A stretch of DNA of 64,000 nucleotides. Source: Lentzea terrae. GTDB taxonomy: Bacteria > Actinomycetota > Actinomycetes > Mycobacteriales > Pseudonocardiaceae. Shown here piece after piece: positions 52,802 through 62,158 of the stretch; the stretch's first letter is position 1, and each line of letters opens with the position of its first letter. Position numbers and translations under genes: made by a program. Under the pieces are notes generated by a model. It had not been told where the DNA came from. It made no database searches and was given only the letters and a program-made list of their open reading frames with translations. The stretch spans positions 365,841 to 429,840 of the forward strand of contig NZ_QFWW01000026.1 in assembly GCF_003265345.1 (NCBI RefSeq), given 5' to 3'.

Positions 52802-54057
52802 ACCCTCGCCGCTGGTGGTTTCGGCGGACGTTGCGCTTCCGGATCACCGTGGTGGCCACCGGGGTGGCGTTGTTGTGCCTGCTGGCGTTCACCGGGCTGG
52901 CGCCTGCGTTGATCGGGCTCATCCAGATCACCGCGGTGGACCAGGAGTTGGAGAAGCAGCCGCCGCGGTTGCTGGATGTCGCTGGCGTGCCGGTGGACGG
53001 GGGGCCTGCGCTTCCGTTGACGGCGCAAGATATTCGGACGCTCCGGAGTGGACAGCCGGTGTTGCGGCTCGAGGGGGAGTCGGCGCATCGGTGGCGGGGG
53101 CGGGTGGTGTTCGCGGGGGACGGGACGCCTCGGTTGGAGGTGTACGGGAGCACCTTGCTCGGGTACGAGAACGCCAACACGTTGGGGACGCGGTGGTTGG
53201 CGGTTGCGGCCGTGTTGGTGGCCGGGTTGGTGGGGATCGCTACTTGGCTGGCGGTGCGGTCGTCGTTGCGGCCCGTGGAGCGGATGCGGGTTGCTGCTGG
53301 AGAGTTGCCGCACGGGCAGCGGTTGCCGGTGCCGCCGTCGCGGGACGAGTTGCAGGCGTTGGCCGAGGCGTTGAACGCGTTGCTGACGCGCAGGGATGAG
53401 GCGTCGGATCGGTTGCGGCGGTTCACCGGGGACGCGGCGCACGAGTTGCGGTCGCCGGTGGCGTCGGTGCGGGCGCAGGCTGAGGTGGCGGTGGCGCATC
53501 CGGATCCGGACTTCTCCATCGAGGTGCTGGAGTCGGTGGTCGAGGAGTCGATCAGGCTCAGTGCGCTGGTGGACGCGCTGTTGATTTTGGCCAGGGCAGA
53601 TACGGGGGCGCCGCCGCGGGCCGAGGCGGTGGATTTGGTGCTGGAGGCCGAGGCGGCGATGTCGCGGCTCGACACCGAGTTGTTGGTGCGGTTGAACGCG
53701 CCGCCGTCGGCGTGTCTGGTCAGCGCCACCAAGTCTGAGGTTGAGCTGGTGCTGGACAACCTCATGCGGAACGCGGCTCGGTATGCCTACTCGACGATCA
53801 CGGTGACGTTGGTGCCAGTGGGGCGGGACGTTCGGTTGCTCGTGGACGATGACGGGCACGGGATTCCCGTTGAGCATCGGACGAAGGTGTTCGACCGGTT
53901 CTACCGGGTTGACGAGGATCGGGGGCGGCAGACGGGCGGCTTCGGGCTGGGGCTCGCGTTGGTGGCGCATCTCGTGCAGCGGCGGGGCGGGTCGGTTCGG
54001 GCGGCGGAATCACCTGCTGGTGGTGCGCGTTTGGAGATTCACTGGCCGTCCTGGTAG
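52798..54057 (+). CDS. Sensor histidine kinase
   Basis: 419-aa membrane kinase: helix 1 at about 14-40, an extracytoplasmic loop of roughly 90 residues, helix 2 near 135-155, HAMP, HisKA with FTGDAAHELRSPVASV (phospho-His), and HATPase motifs NLMRNAARYA and RGRQTGGFGLGLAL. Partner of the response regulator. The ligand sensed is unknown. Confidence 0.93.
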   Translation: MNPRRWWFRRTLRFRITVVATGVALLCLLAFTGLAPALIGLIQITAVDQELEKQPPRLLDVAGVPVDGGPALPLTAQDIRTLRSGQPVLRLEGESAHRWRGRVVFAGDGTPRLEVYGSTLLGYENANTLGTRWLAVAAVLVAGLVGIATWLAVRSSLRPVERMRVAAGELPHGQRLPVPPSRDELQALAEALNALLTRRDEASDRLRRFTGDAAHELRSPVASVRAQAEVAVAHPDPDFSIEVLESVVEESIRLSALVDALLILARADTGAPPRAEAVDLVLEAEAAMSRLDTELLVRLNAPPSACLVSATKSEVELVLDNLMRNAARYAYSTITVTLVPVGRDVRLLVDDDGHGIPVEHRTKVFDRFYRVDEDRGRQTGGFGLGLALVAHLVQRRGGSVRAAESPAGGARLEIHWPSW

Positions 54058-54063
54058 TCAACG

Positions 54064-54840
54064 GTGGTGCCAGAGTTGCGAGCGTCGGCGCTGGTCGACG
54101 CGCCTGTTGCCGCTGTTGCCGGTGCCCTGCTGGAGACCTCGTTGATCACGGGGTTCGGCGTGAAGGTGCCGGGTGCCCTGCTGTGCCTCGGGGATGTGCT
54201 GACCGGGCCGTTCGGGGTCAAGCTGACGGTGACGCGGGCTGATCTGTCCGGGGTGTCTGCGGCCGGGGAGTTCTTGGAGCTGCACACGGATCTCGTGGTC
54301 ACCGGAGCCGGGACGATGGTGGTCGACCGGGTGAGCTGGACGACCGTGGGCGGCGTGGTCGGGCGGTTCGCCGATGTCACGGTCGGGCGCGGGATGGCGT
54401 TGCGGGTGCTGGAGAAGCGGTCCGCGTTGCTGGCCGAGCGGTGCCGGCAGCTGAGCGAGGCCGGAGTTGTGGTGGGAGCCGCGATCGTCCGGGATGGACG
54501 GTTGCTGGCCCAGCAGCGGGCGTACCCGGAAAGCCATGCCGGGCAATGGGAACTGCCCGGTGGACGGGTGGAGGCCGGCGAGAAGCCGGAAGACGCGCTG
54601 GTGCGGGAGTGCGTGGAAGAGCTCGGCGTGTCCGTCGTGGTCGGTGAGCAGGTCGGGCCGGACGTGCCGCTGAAGCAGGATCTGGTGCTGCGGATCTACG
54701 TGGCCGAGCTCGGCGGCGGTGAGCCGGAAGCGTTGGAGCACAACGCTGTCCGGTGGCTCACCGCCGACGAGCTGCCCGGCGTGGACTGGTTGCCCGCCGA
54801 CCGGGTGCTGGTACCTGCCCTTCAGGCTCTCCTCAACTGA
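54064..54840 (+). CDS. NUDIX hydrolase with N-terminal SRPBCC-like domain
   Basis: 258-aa protein. Residues 1-125 look like an SRPBCC/polyketide-cyclase-type domain (RASALVDAPVAAVAGALLE, DRVSWTTVGGVVGRF). Residues 130-258 are a MutT-like NUDIX domain with an intact box GGRVEAGEKPEDALVRECVE followed by ELG. It probably sanitises oxidised nucleotides; position near typA matches M. tuberculosis mutT2 (Rv1160), but MutT2 lacks the extra N-terminal domain. Start GTG 54064 or 54067. Its 3' end overlaps convergent trpS by 8 bp. Confidence 0.85.
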   Translation: MVPELRASALVDAPVAAVAGALLETSLITGFGVKVPGALLCLGDVLTGPFGVKLTVTRADLSGVSAAGEFLELHTDLVVTGAGTMVVDRVSWTTVGGVVGRFADVTVGRGMALRVLEKRSALLAERCRQLSEAGVVVGAAIVRDGRLLAQQRAYPESHAGQWELPGGRVEAGEKPEDALVRECVEELGVSVVVGEQVGPDVPLKQDLVLRIYVAELGGGEPEALEHNAVRWLTADELPGVDWLPADRVLVPALQALLN

Positions 54841-55756
54841 GTCCGGACAGGCGCAGGGCCGCGTCGAGGCGGTGCTGGGCGCGGGCTTGAGCCCGTTCGG
54901 CGCCCGCCTTGCGGATGCGGTCCAGTTCCGCCGGGTCGGCGAGGAGCTCCAGCGTGCGGTCGCGCACCGGGCGGAGCTCCTCGATCACCGCTTCGGCCAC
55001 GACGTTCTTGAGGTCCGCGAACCTGCTCGTGTAGTCCGCCGGCTCCTTGCCGGTGCAGGAGCCGAGGATCTCGGTCAGGTTCGCGATGCCCTCGGTCGAC
55101 GACACGGCGCGACGGACCTTGCGGCGCACCAGGTCGGGGTCGTCCAGGACGAACACGACACCGGTGGAGCTCTGCGCGGACTTGTCCATCTTGCGCGTCG
55201 GGTCCGCCAGGTCCTTGATCCGCGCGCCCACCTTCGGCACGACGGCCGTGGGCACGATGAACGCCTCGCCGTAGGCGTTGTTGAAGCGGCGGGCGAGGGC
55301 TCTGGCCAGTTCGACGTGCTGGAGCTGGTCCTCGCCGACCGGGACCTCCGCGGTGCCCTGCAGCAGGATGTCCGCGGCCATCAGCACCGGGTAGGTGAGC
55401 AGGCTGAGGCGCACGGAATCACGGCCGAGCGACTTCTCCTTGAACTGGATCATGCGCGCGGCCTCGCCGTACGTGCAGGTGCACTCCAAGACCCAGTTGA
55501 GGGCTCCCAGCTCGCGGATCAGGTCGCTCTGGACGCAGGTGCTCTCCGGGTCGATGCCGCTCGCGATCAGCACGGCGAGCTGCTCGCGAGTCATCGATCG
55601 GAGACGTTGCGGATTGTGCGACGACGTCATCGCGTGCAGGTCGCTGATGAAATACACGTCTTCTGCCGTGCCCTCACGAGCCCACGTGCGCAGCGCCCCG
55701 AGGTAGTTGCCCAGGTGAACTTGGCCGGACGGGGTGATGGCGGACAAGCGGATCAT
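54833..55756 (-). CDS. trpS: Tryptophanyl-tRNA synthetase
   Basis: 307-aa class I aminoacyl-tRNA synthetase, a homodimer that charges tRNA-Trp. The N-terminus MIRLSAITPSGQVHLGNYLG contains the HIGH-type motif (HLGN) and KMDKS is the KMSKS-type motif near residue 190. It is a little short compared with about 335 aa in other bacteria. Expression is controlled by the leader-peptide attenuator at 55800-55897. Confidence 0.94.
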   Translation of the reverse strand: MIRLSAITPSGQVHLGNYLGALRTWAREGTAEDVYFISDLHAMTSSHNPQRLRSMTREQLAVLIASGIDPESTCVQSDLIRELGALNWVLECTCTYGEAARMIQFKEKSLGRDSVRLSLLTYPVLMAADILLQGTAEVPVGEDQLQHVELARALARRFNNAYGEAFIVPTAVVPKVGARIKDLADPTRKMDKSAQSSTGVVFVLDDPDLVRRKVRRAVSSTEGIANLTEILGSCTGKEPADYTSRFADLKNVVAEAVIEELRPVRDRTLELLADPAELDRIRKAGAERAQARAQHRLDAALRLSGLS

Positions 55757-55799
55757 GATCGTTGGTCCTCTCGTGAAGGACCGCCCAGACGAAACGCAC

Positions 55800-55871
55800 A
55801 AAAAAGCCGCCCGTCTCGGGCGGCCTGTGATCGCGTTAGCGCACAGCTACTCCGGCCGCCTGAAGGCGGCC
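55800..55871 (-). promoter_or_regulatory. trpS attenuator: pause hairpin, antiterminator arms and terminator
   Basis: Read leftwards, segment 1 GGCCGCC (55871-55865) overlaps the leader codons after Trp-Trp, segment 2 GGCGGCC is at 55860-55854, and segment 3 GGCCGCCCG (from 55825) begins the terminator GCCGCCCG-AGA-CGGGCGGC plus six T (55824-55800). Segments 1:2 and 3:4 form together when Trp is plentiful. Ribosome stalling at the Trp codons frees segment 2 to pair with segment 3 (7 bp), preventing termination. Confidence 0.85.
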
Positions 55872-55897
55872 CACCAGAAGGCGTTCAGAGTGCGCAC
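55847..55897 (-). CDS. Trp leader peptide of trpS
   Basis: 17 codons: MRTLNAFWWAAFRRPE and TAG. Tandem Trp codons lie at 55876-55871, directly before the pause hairpin. GTG 55897 lies 7 nt after a consensus TATACT (55905-55910), so the leader mRNA is probably leaderless. GTG 55903 is an in-frame alternative. It has no role beyond sensing charged tRNA-Trp. Confidence 0.85.
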   Translation of the reverse strand: MRTLNAFWWAAFRRPE

Positions 55898-55904
55898 GAT
55901 CACG

Positions 55905-55910
55905 AGTATA
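55905..55910 (-). promoter_or_regulatory. -10 box of the trpS leader promoter
   Basis: TATACT on the minus strand, the best -10 match in the window. TGAACA 17 nt further upstream is a weak -35 (four of six). Confidence 0.6.
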
Positions 55911-55926
55911 GGACTACCGTTGAAGG

Positions 55927-56229
55927 ATGTTCATCGTGCTGCTGAAGTACGCCGCGCCACTGGAACAGATCGACTACGCCCTCCCCGACCACCGAGCGTG
56001 GGTCGAGAAGCAGTACGAGCGGGGTTTGTTCCTCGCCTCAGGGCGTCAGGTGCCGAGGACGGGCGGCGTGATCATCACGCGACCCATGCCCCGCGGCAAG
56101 CTCGAAGCGCTGCTCGCAACGGACCCGTGGGCCGAGCAGAAGCTGGTCAAGTACGAGATCTGCGAGTTCGAGGCGACTCGTACGGCGCCGGAGCTCATGA
56201 AGCTGAACGAGGCCGTGCTGCAGGGTTAG
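55927..56229 (+). CDS. YciI-family protein
   Basis: 100-aa YCII-like protein: FIVLLKYAAPLEQIDYALPDHRAWVEKQYERG, then LASGRQVPRTGG. The conserved His in DHRAW matches the putative acid-base residue of the family. Catalytic function of YciI proteins is generally unproven. Divergent from the trpS leader by 29 bp. Its last bases overlap the convergent S41 protease gene. Confidence 0.88.
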   Translation: MFIVLLKYAAPLEQIDYALPDHRAWVEKQYERGLFLASGRQVPRTGGVIITRPMPRGKLEALLATDPWAEQKLVKYEICEFEATRTAPELMKLNEAVLQG

Positions 56230-57152
56230 GGCCTCGAGCCGAGCCACTCGATCGCCGTGTTGAGCACGTCGCCGTTGCCGACGAGCTCGTCCGGGGCGAT
56301 CGGGGTGTTGCCGTACGTCCTGCCGGTGCGGTCGGCCATGCGCGCCGTGGTGATCGCGAGCAGAGCGCCGTCCGGCAGATCGAAAGCGACATTGGCCGTC
56401 GCGAAGCCCGCGGTCGGCTCCCCGAAGCTGCGCGCGTGCGCAGCGCCGACGAACGAGATCAGCACCGCCTCACCCGAGCTCGCGGTCTGGCCGTCGACCA
56501 GCACCGCCACCGGTCCGCTGCCCGCGGCGGGCATCTTCACCTGCGGGAACGAGACCTCGTCGCGGTTGTAGACGTGACCGTCCCGGACGCCCCAGTCGCC
56601 CCAGACGCTGGTGGTGCCGTTCGCGCGGACGAACCTCCCCAGCCTGCCCTCACCCAGCAGCGGCGCGACCACCGTGAGCATCGGGAGCATGGCGCCGCCG
56701 CCGTTGCCGCGCAGGTCGACGACCCAGCTCTGCGGGCGTGCTGCGACGAGATCGCCCATCACCCGCCGACCGGCGTCGACGTAGGCCTCGCCGTCGTCCG
56801 TGGAGATCGCCGGGATCCGCAGGTAGGCGGTCGTGCCGATCATCCGGCCGTCCGGGACGGTGCTGATCGTGGACGGCGCGCCGCCGTTGGCTGAGGCGTG
56901 CAGCTGGGTGTGCGAGTTGCCGAGCATGGCGATCACGCGGTTGATTGCGCGATAGGTGTCGACGGGCCGTTGTGCGTGCGCGATGTCACGGTGAGCTTCG
57001 GCACGTAGTCGCGGCCAGTCGGCTTTCGGGCTCTCCATCGAGTACTGCTGCAGCAGGCCGAGGGCGGTGTCGAGGTACGCGCGGGGCTCGGAGACGGGTT
57101 CTCCCGCCGTCGCCGCCACCACCAGCAGAGCCAGGAACGCGTGCCGGATCAC
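56226..57152 (-). CDS. Secreted S41-family peptidase
   Basis: 308-aa protein with a short hydrophobic N-terminus (IRHAFLALLVVAATAGEP). It contains tail-specific-protease features: WVVDLRGNGGGAMLPML and VAVLVDGQTASSGEAVLISF, in which the Ser after TAS is the probable nucleophile. It ends PIAPDELVGNGDVLNTAIEWL. No PDZ domain was seen, so it is a minimal S41 enzyme. GTG 57152 overlaps the stop of the small basic protein upstream (GTGA), so the two are co-translated. Confidence 0.85.
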   Translation of the reverse strand: MIRHAFLALLVVAATAGEPVSEPRAYLDTALGLLQQYSMESPKADWPRLRAEAHRDIAHAQRPVDTYRAINRVIAMLGNSHTQLHASANGGAPSTISTVPDGRMIGTTAYLRIPAISTDDGEAYVDAGRRVMGDLVAARPQSWVVDLRGNGGGAMLPMLTVVAPLLGEGRLGRFVRANGTTSVWGDWGVRDGHVYNRDEVSFPQVKMPAAGSGPVAVLVDGQTASSGEAVLISFVGAAHARSFGEPTAGFATANVAFDLPDGALLAITTARMADRTGRTYGNTPIAPDELVGNGDVLNTAIEWLGSRP

Positions 57153-57304
57153 GCAGCCTTCTTGAGGGCCTTCTTGGCGGCCTTCGCGGCCTTCTTCGCG
57201 GCCTTCTTGCGGGCCTTGTCCCGCTCCTTGAGCAGGAAGGGCACCGGACACCGCTTGCACTGAGGCTTCGACCGGCAGCACTTCTTCTTGAGCTTCTTAC
57301 CCAC
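57149..57304 (-). CDS. 51-aa Cys-motif protein with Lys/Ala-rich tail
   Basis: Starts at GTG 57304 (GGAG 8 nt upstream): MGKKLKKKCCRSKPQCKRCP, a four-Cys cluster of the form CCx5CxxC that could bind zinc. The tail of about 25 residues is built of Ala and Lys (RKKAAKKAAKAAKKALKKAA) like histone-H1 or Hup tails. Strongly basic, so nucleic-acid binding is likely. Translationally coupled to the S41 peptidase gene. Confidence 0.75.
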   Translation of the reverse strand: MGKKLKKKCCRSKPQCKRCPVPFLLKERDKARKKAAKKAAKAAKKALKKAA

Positions 57305-57470
57305 TGGTTGCACTCCACTCCGACACGTGTGGCTAGAGTAGGTGAGGCTCACTTCACTAGGCACTCTTGTGTGGTAATGCCGACGCAGCCGGTACTCTGG
57401 TGTACGGCTGTGCGCATTGACGTGTCCGGCGCGAGCCCCTCCAACGCCTTCGAAGCTCTAGGAGTTCTGC

Positions 57471-59366
<1,896 letters not shown>

Positions 59367-59388
59367 TCCACACACCGCACGCCTGACG

Positions 59389-59423
59389 GAAGGGCGGCTT
59401 GGCCGACGGCCTGGCCGCCCTTC
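59389..59423 (+). terminator. Terminator of typA
   Basis: GAAGGGCGGC at 59389 pairs over 10 bp with GCCGCCCTTC at 59414; the loop contains a further GGCC/GGCC pairing. It lies 22 bp after the typA stop. Confidence 0.75.
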
Positions 59424-59453
59424 GTCGTGTCCGGGGTGGGCCGTGAGCCGTGT

Positions 59454-59690
59454 GGTGGGCCCGTGGCGTGCCGGCGGGGCGCGGGCCGTGCGAATGGTGG
59501 GCCGTGGCGTACCGGTGAGGTGCTGCCGCCCGCGTGGTGAGCCCACGGCGTACTGGGCGAGGCGCGAGCTGCGTGGTGGGCCCGTGGCGTGCCGGTGAGG
59601 CGCGGGCAGCCCGCACGGCGAGCCCATGGCTACCGGCGAGGCACGGCCAGCCCGCACGGTGAGCGTGGCGCACCGATGAGGCAGCGGGCC
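59454..59690. repeat. Degenerate tandem repeat, ~41-bp unit, six copies
   Basis: Units start with GGTGGGCC or GGTGAGCC-like sequence at 59454, 59496, 59536, 59575, 59617 and 59658 (spacing 42, 40, 39, 42, 41). Each continues with a variant of GTGGCGTGCCGGTGAGGCGCG and ends near GCCCGC. Spacing is not a multiple of three and stop codons interrupt, so it is non-coding. Confidence 0.75.
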
Positions 59691-60186
59691 CGAGTTGGTG
59701 ACTATCGGCAGCTGGCTCAGATGTCGGCGGTACCCGTTGACGCCTTTCCGAGAGCGCGCCACGAGGTTTCCTTCTGTATCTCGCGAAGCCGAGCCGATGT
59801 TCCTATGGCAACGCGGGCCGAAGGCGCCCCGTGTGGCGGTGCGGAGCGAGCCGGACAGGGCTGTCCCAACGCGGACCAGCGGTAATGACCGCAGCCCGAC
59901 CACCCGAACGCAACCCCGCACGCGATCGTCGCGAAGCGGCGATGACGCAACCAAAGCCCGTAAGGCCACCCACGCAACCACGCTGGAAGGCGACCAAACC
60001 GCACCAGCAGAGCCCCCGCTGGAAGCGGAACCGACCCAAAACAGCCCGAACCGCCACCCAGGGTGAGCCGTACTACCCACCGTGCCGAGCAACCCACCCC
60101 CACAGCCCAACGTCCCCCAAGTGGCGCGGGTGACAAAACCTGGGTTGCCCGAACACCGCCACCACCCTTCTGGCAATGTGAGGACC
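59691..60186. other. Intergenic region upstream of the LpqW-like gene
   Basis: About 500 bp without a convincing gene. The right half is rich in ACCCACGCAACC-like motifs. ORFs here are Pro/Arg-rich and lack ribosome sites. On the minus strand it shares the 13-mer TTGCGTGGGTGGC and a similar composition with the gap at 51544-52087, suggesting related non-coding elements. The lpqW-like promoter should lie near the right end. Confidence 0.45.
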
Positions 60187-61863
60187 ATGAGGCGACTCGG
60201 GGGAGTGCTTGCTGCTGCCGTCCTGTGCGGCACCGCAGCGACCACTGCCGCGTGCACGAACGCGCCACCGCCTCCCCTGGTCCCCAAGAGCGAAGCCCCG
60301 GTCATCACCACCACGGGCCCCAAGGTCGCCGAGATCGTGGTGGGCGTCGACGACGTGGCGGGCGGTTACAACCCGCACTCGCTGGCGGCGCAGAGCCCCA
60401 TCACCACGGCGCTGAGCTCCCTCCTGCTGCCCAGCCCGTTCCGCCCAGGTCCGGACGGCGCGCCGCAGCTCGACCGCAACCTCATGGTCAGCGCCAAGGT
60501 CACCAAGGCCGAGCCGTTCACGGTGACGTACACCATCCGCAAGGACGCGAGCTGGTCCGACAGCGCCCCGATCGCCGCCGAGGACTTCTCCTACCTCTGG
60601 CAGCGGATGCGTGCGGAGCCCGGCGTGGTCGACCCCGCGGGTTACCGGCTCATCAACAACATCTCCGCGCGGGAAGGCGGCAAGGTCGTCGAGGTGGCGT
60701 TCGGCAAGCCGTTCCCCGGCTGGCGCAGCCTCTTCGCGAACCTGCTGCCCGCGCATCTCCTCAAGGACGCGCCCGGTACCTGGTCGAACGTCCTGAGCAC
60801 CGGCTTTCCCGCCACCGCCGGGCCGTTCCAGGTGCGCAGCCTCGACGAGCCGCGCGGTGAGGTCGTGCTCGAGCGCAGCGACCGGTACTGGGAGGTGCCG
60901 ACCACGCTGGACCGGGTGGTGATCAGGCGGGCCACGCGCAGCGCCATGCTCGAGTCACTGTCCAAAGGGGACAACCAGGCGGCGCTGCTGCGGGCGGACG
61001 CCGCGGACGTCAACCTGTTGAAGGCGATCAAGGGTTTGACCACGAAACCCGTGCCGCGCAACGAGGTTGTGCAGGTCCTCCTCAGGCCTGTGAGCGACCA
61101 GCTCAAGGACCTCAAGACGCGCAAGGCGATCATCGCCGCGCTGGACCGCGACGCGCTCATCGCGTCCGGCGTGCAGAGCGGGCCGTCGGCCGAGTTCAAG
61201 GCCGACTCGTACGTGGTCCCGCCGAGCCGCACCGGTTACCAGGCGACGATCCAGGGCAACACGCTCGACCCCGCGGCGAGCGACCAGCAGCTCGCCGAGG
61301 CCGGGTACGCGAAGAACGCGCAGAACTTCTGGGAGAAGGCGGGCAAACCGCTCAAGCTGAAGATCGCCGCACCGGAGAAGGCCGAGCCGTACGTCTCCAT
61401 CGCGAACCGGATCAAGGCGCAGCTCGGGCAACGCGGGATCGACTCCGAGGTCGTCACGCCGGCCGCCGAGGAGCTCTTCAGCAAGCAGCTGCTCGAGAAG
61501 GACGTCGACATCGCGGTGGTGCCGCGCGTTGACGCCGGTGACTCGGCGGCGGGGCTCGCGAGTGCGTACGGGTGTGTCGGCGACGCGCCGGACGGGGCCA
61601 CGCCCAGTCCGCAGAACCCGGCCGGCTTCTGCGACCCGGCGATCCAGGCCGACATCGACGCCGCGCTCAACGGCAAGGTGCTCCTCAGCGACGCGCTGCG
61701 GCGGGTCGAGCCGCAGATTCAGGCACAGGCTGTTGCGTTGCCGTTGTTCCAGGTAGTCGACCTTCTTGGTGTGCTGCCAACCAAGGTGTCCGGGGTGGAC
61801 ACCGGTGCTCCGCTGGCCGGCGTGCTGAGCGGCGCACCCGAATGGCGCCGGCTCGACAAGTGA
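60187..61863 (+). CDS. LpqW-like family-5 solute-binding lipoprotein
   Basis: 558-aa exported protein. The signal is followed by TTAACT, a weak lipobox with Thr at -3, then a Pro-rich linker. The SBP_bac_5 fold is seen in VGVDDVAGGYNPHSLAAQSP, YTIRKDASWSDSAPIAAEDF and GPFQVRSLDEPRGEVVLERSDRYW. Adjacent to typA exactly as Rv1166/LpqW, which in mycobacteria influences the PIM/lipomannan branch with PimE rather than importing peptides. No permease genes follow. ATG 60187 with GAGG upstream. Confidence 0.82.
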   Translation: MRRLGGVLAAAVLCGTAATTAACTNAPPPPLVPKSEAPVITTTGPKVAEIVVGVDDVAGGYNPHSLAAQSPITTALSSLLLPSPFRPGPDGAPQLDRNLMVSAKVTKAEPFTVTYTIRKDASWSDSAPIAAEDFSYLWQRMRAEPGVVDPAGYRLINNISAREGGKVVEVAFGKPFPGWRSLFANLLPAHLLKDAPGTWSNVLSTGFPATAGPFQVRSLDEPRGEVVLERSDRYWEVPTTLDRVVIRRATRSAMLESLSKGDNQAALLRADAADVNLLKAIKGLTTKPVPRNEVVQVLLRPVSDQLKDLKTRKAIIAALDRDALIASGVQSGPSAEFKADSYVVPPSRTGYQATIQGNTLDPAASDQQLAEAGYAKNAQNFWEKAGKPLKLKIAAPEKAEPYVSIANRIKAQLGQRGIDSEVVTPAAEELFSKQLLEKDVDIAVVPRVDAGDSAAGLASAYGCVGDAPDGATPSPQNPAGFCDPAIQADIDAALNGKVLLSDALRRVEPQIQAQAVALPLFQVVDLLGVLPTKVSGVDTGAPLAGVLSGAPEWRRLDK

Positions 61864-62158
61864 CCGCTGAGCGGAAAATGCGTTGCGGGGCAGGTTCGGT
61901 CGTTGCTACTTTCGGCCGCCGTCGTTGACAGAATTTCAAGTGCCCGGTCAACGAACGCTTCCGCCCGGTAATCGGGCCATTGCGGCGCGCTACAACCTGT
62001 TTCCTTTGGGTCACGATCGCCCACTCAGGTAGTGACCGCCACCTCCACGGGTTCTTACCGTGCTGCCCACGATGTGCCGGTTCGGGGCGCGTATGGCACA
62101 TCTCGGTTATGGGCGTGCATGCCGACCTGGCCACGGCCGCCCAGTGCTAGGAGGGCAC
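61864..62158. other. Intergenic region upstream of the family-5 binding protein
   Basis: 295 bp without a gene. TTGACA at 61926-61931 is a good -35 hexamer, but no matching -10 at the usual distance was found. CCCGGTAATCGGG is a small palindrome near 61965. The promoter of the downstream gene should lie here. Confidence 0.4.

Noticed and set aside
59454..59690. CRISPR array
   Set aside because: The repeat has no constant repeat/unique spacer alternation, the whole unit is degenerate, and no cas genes are present.
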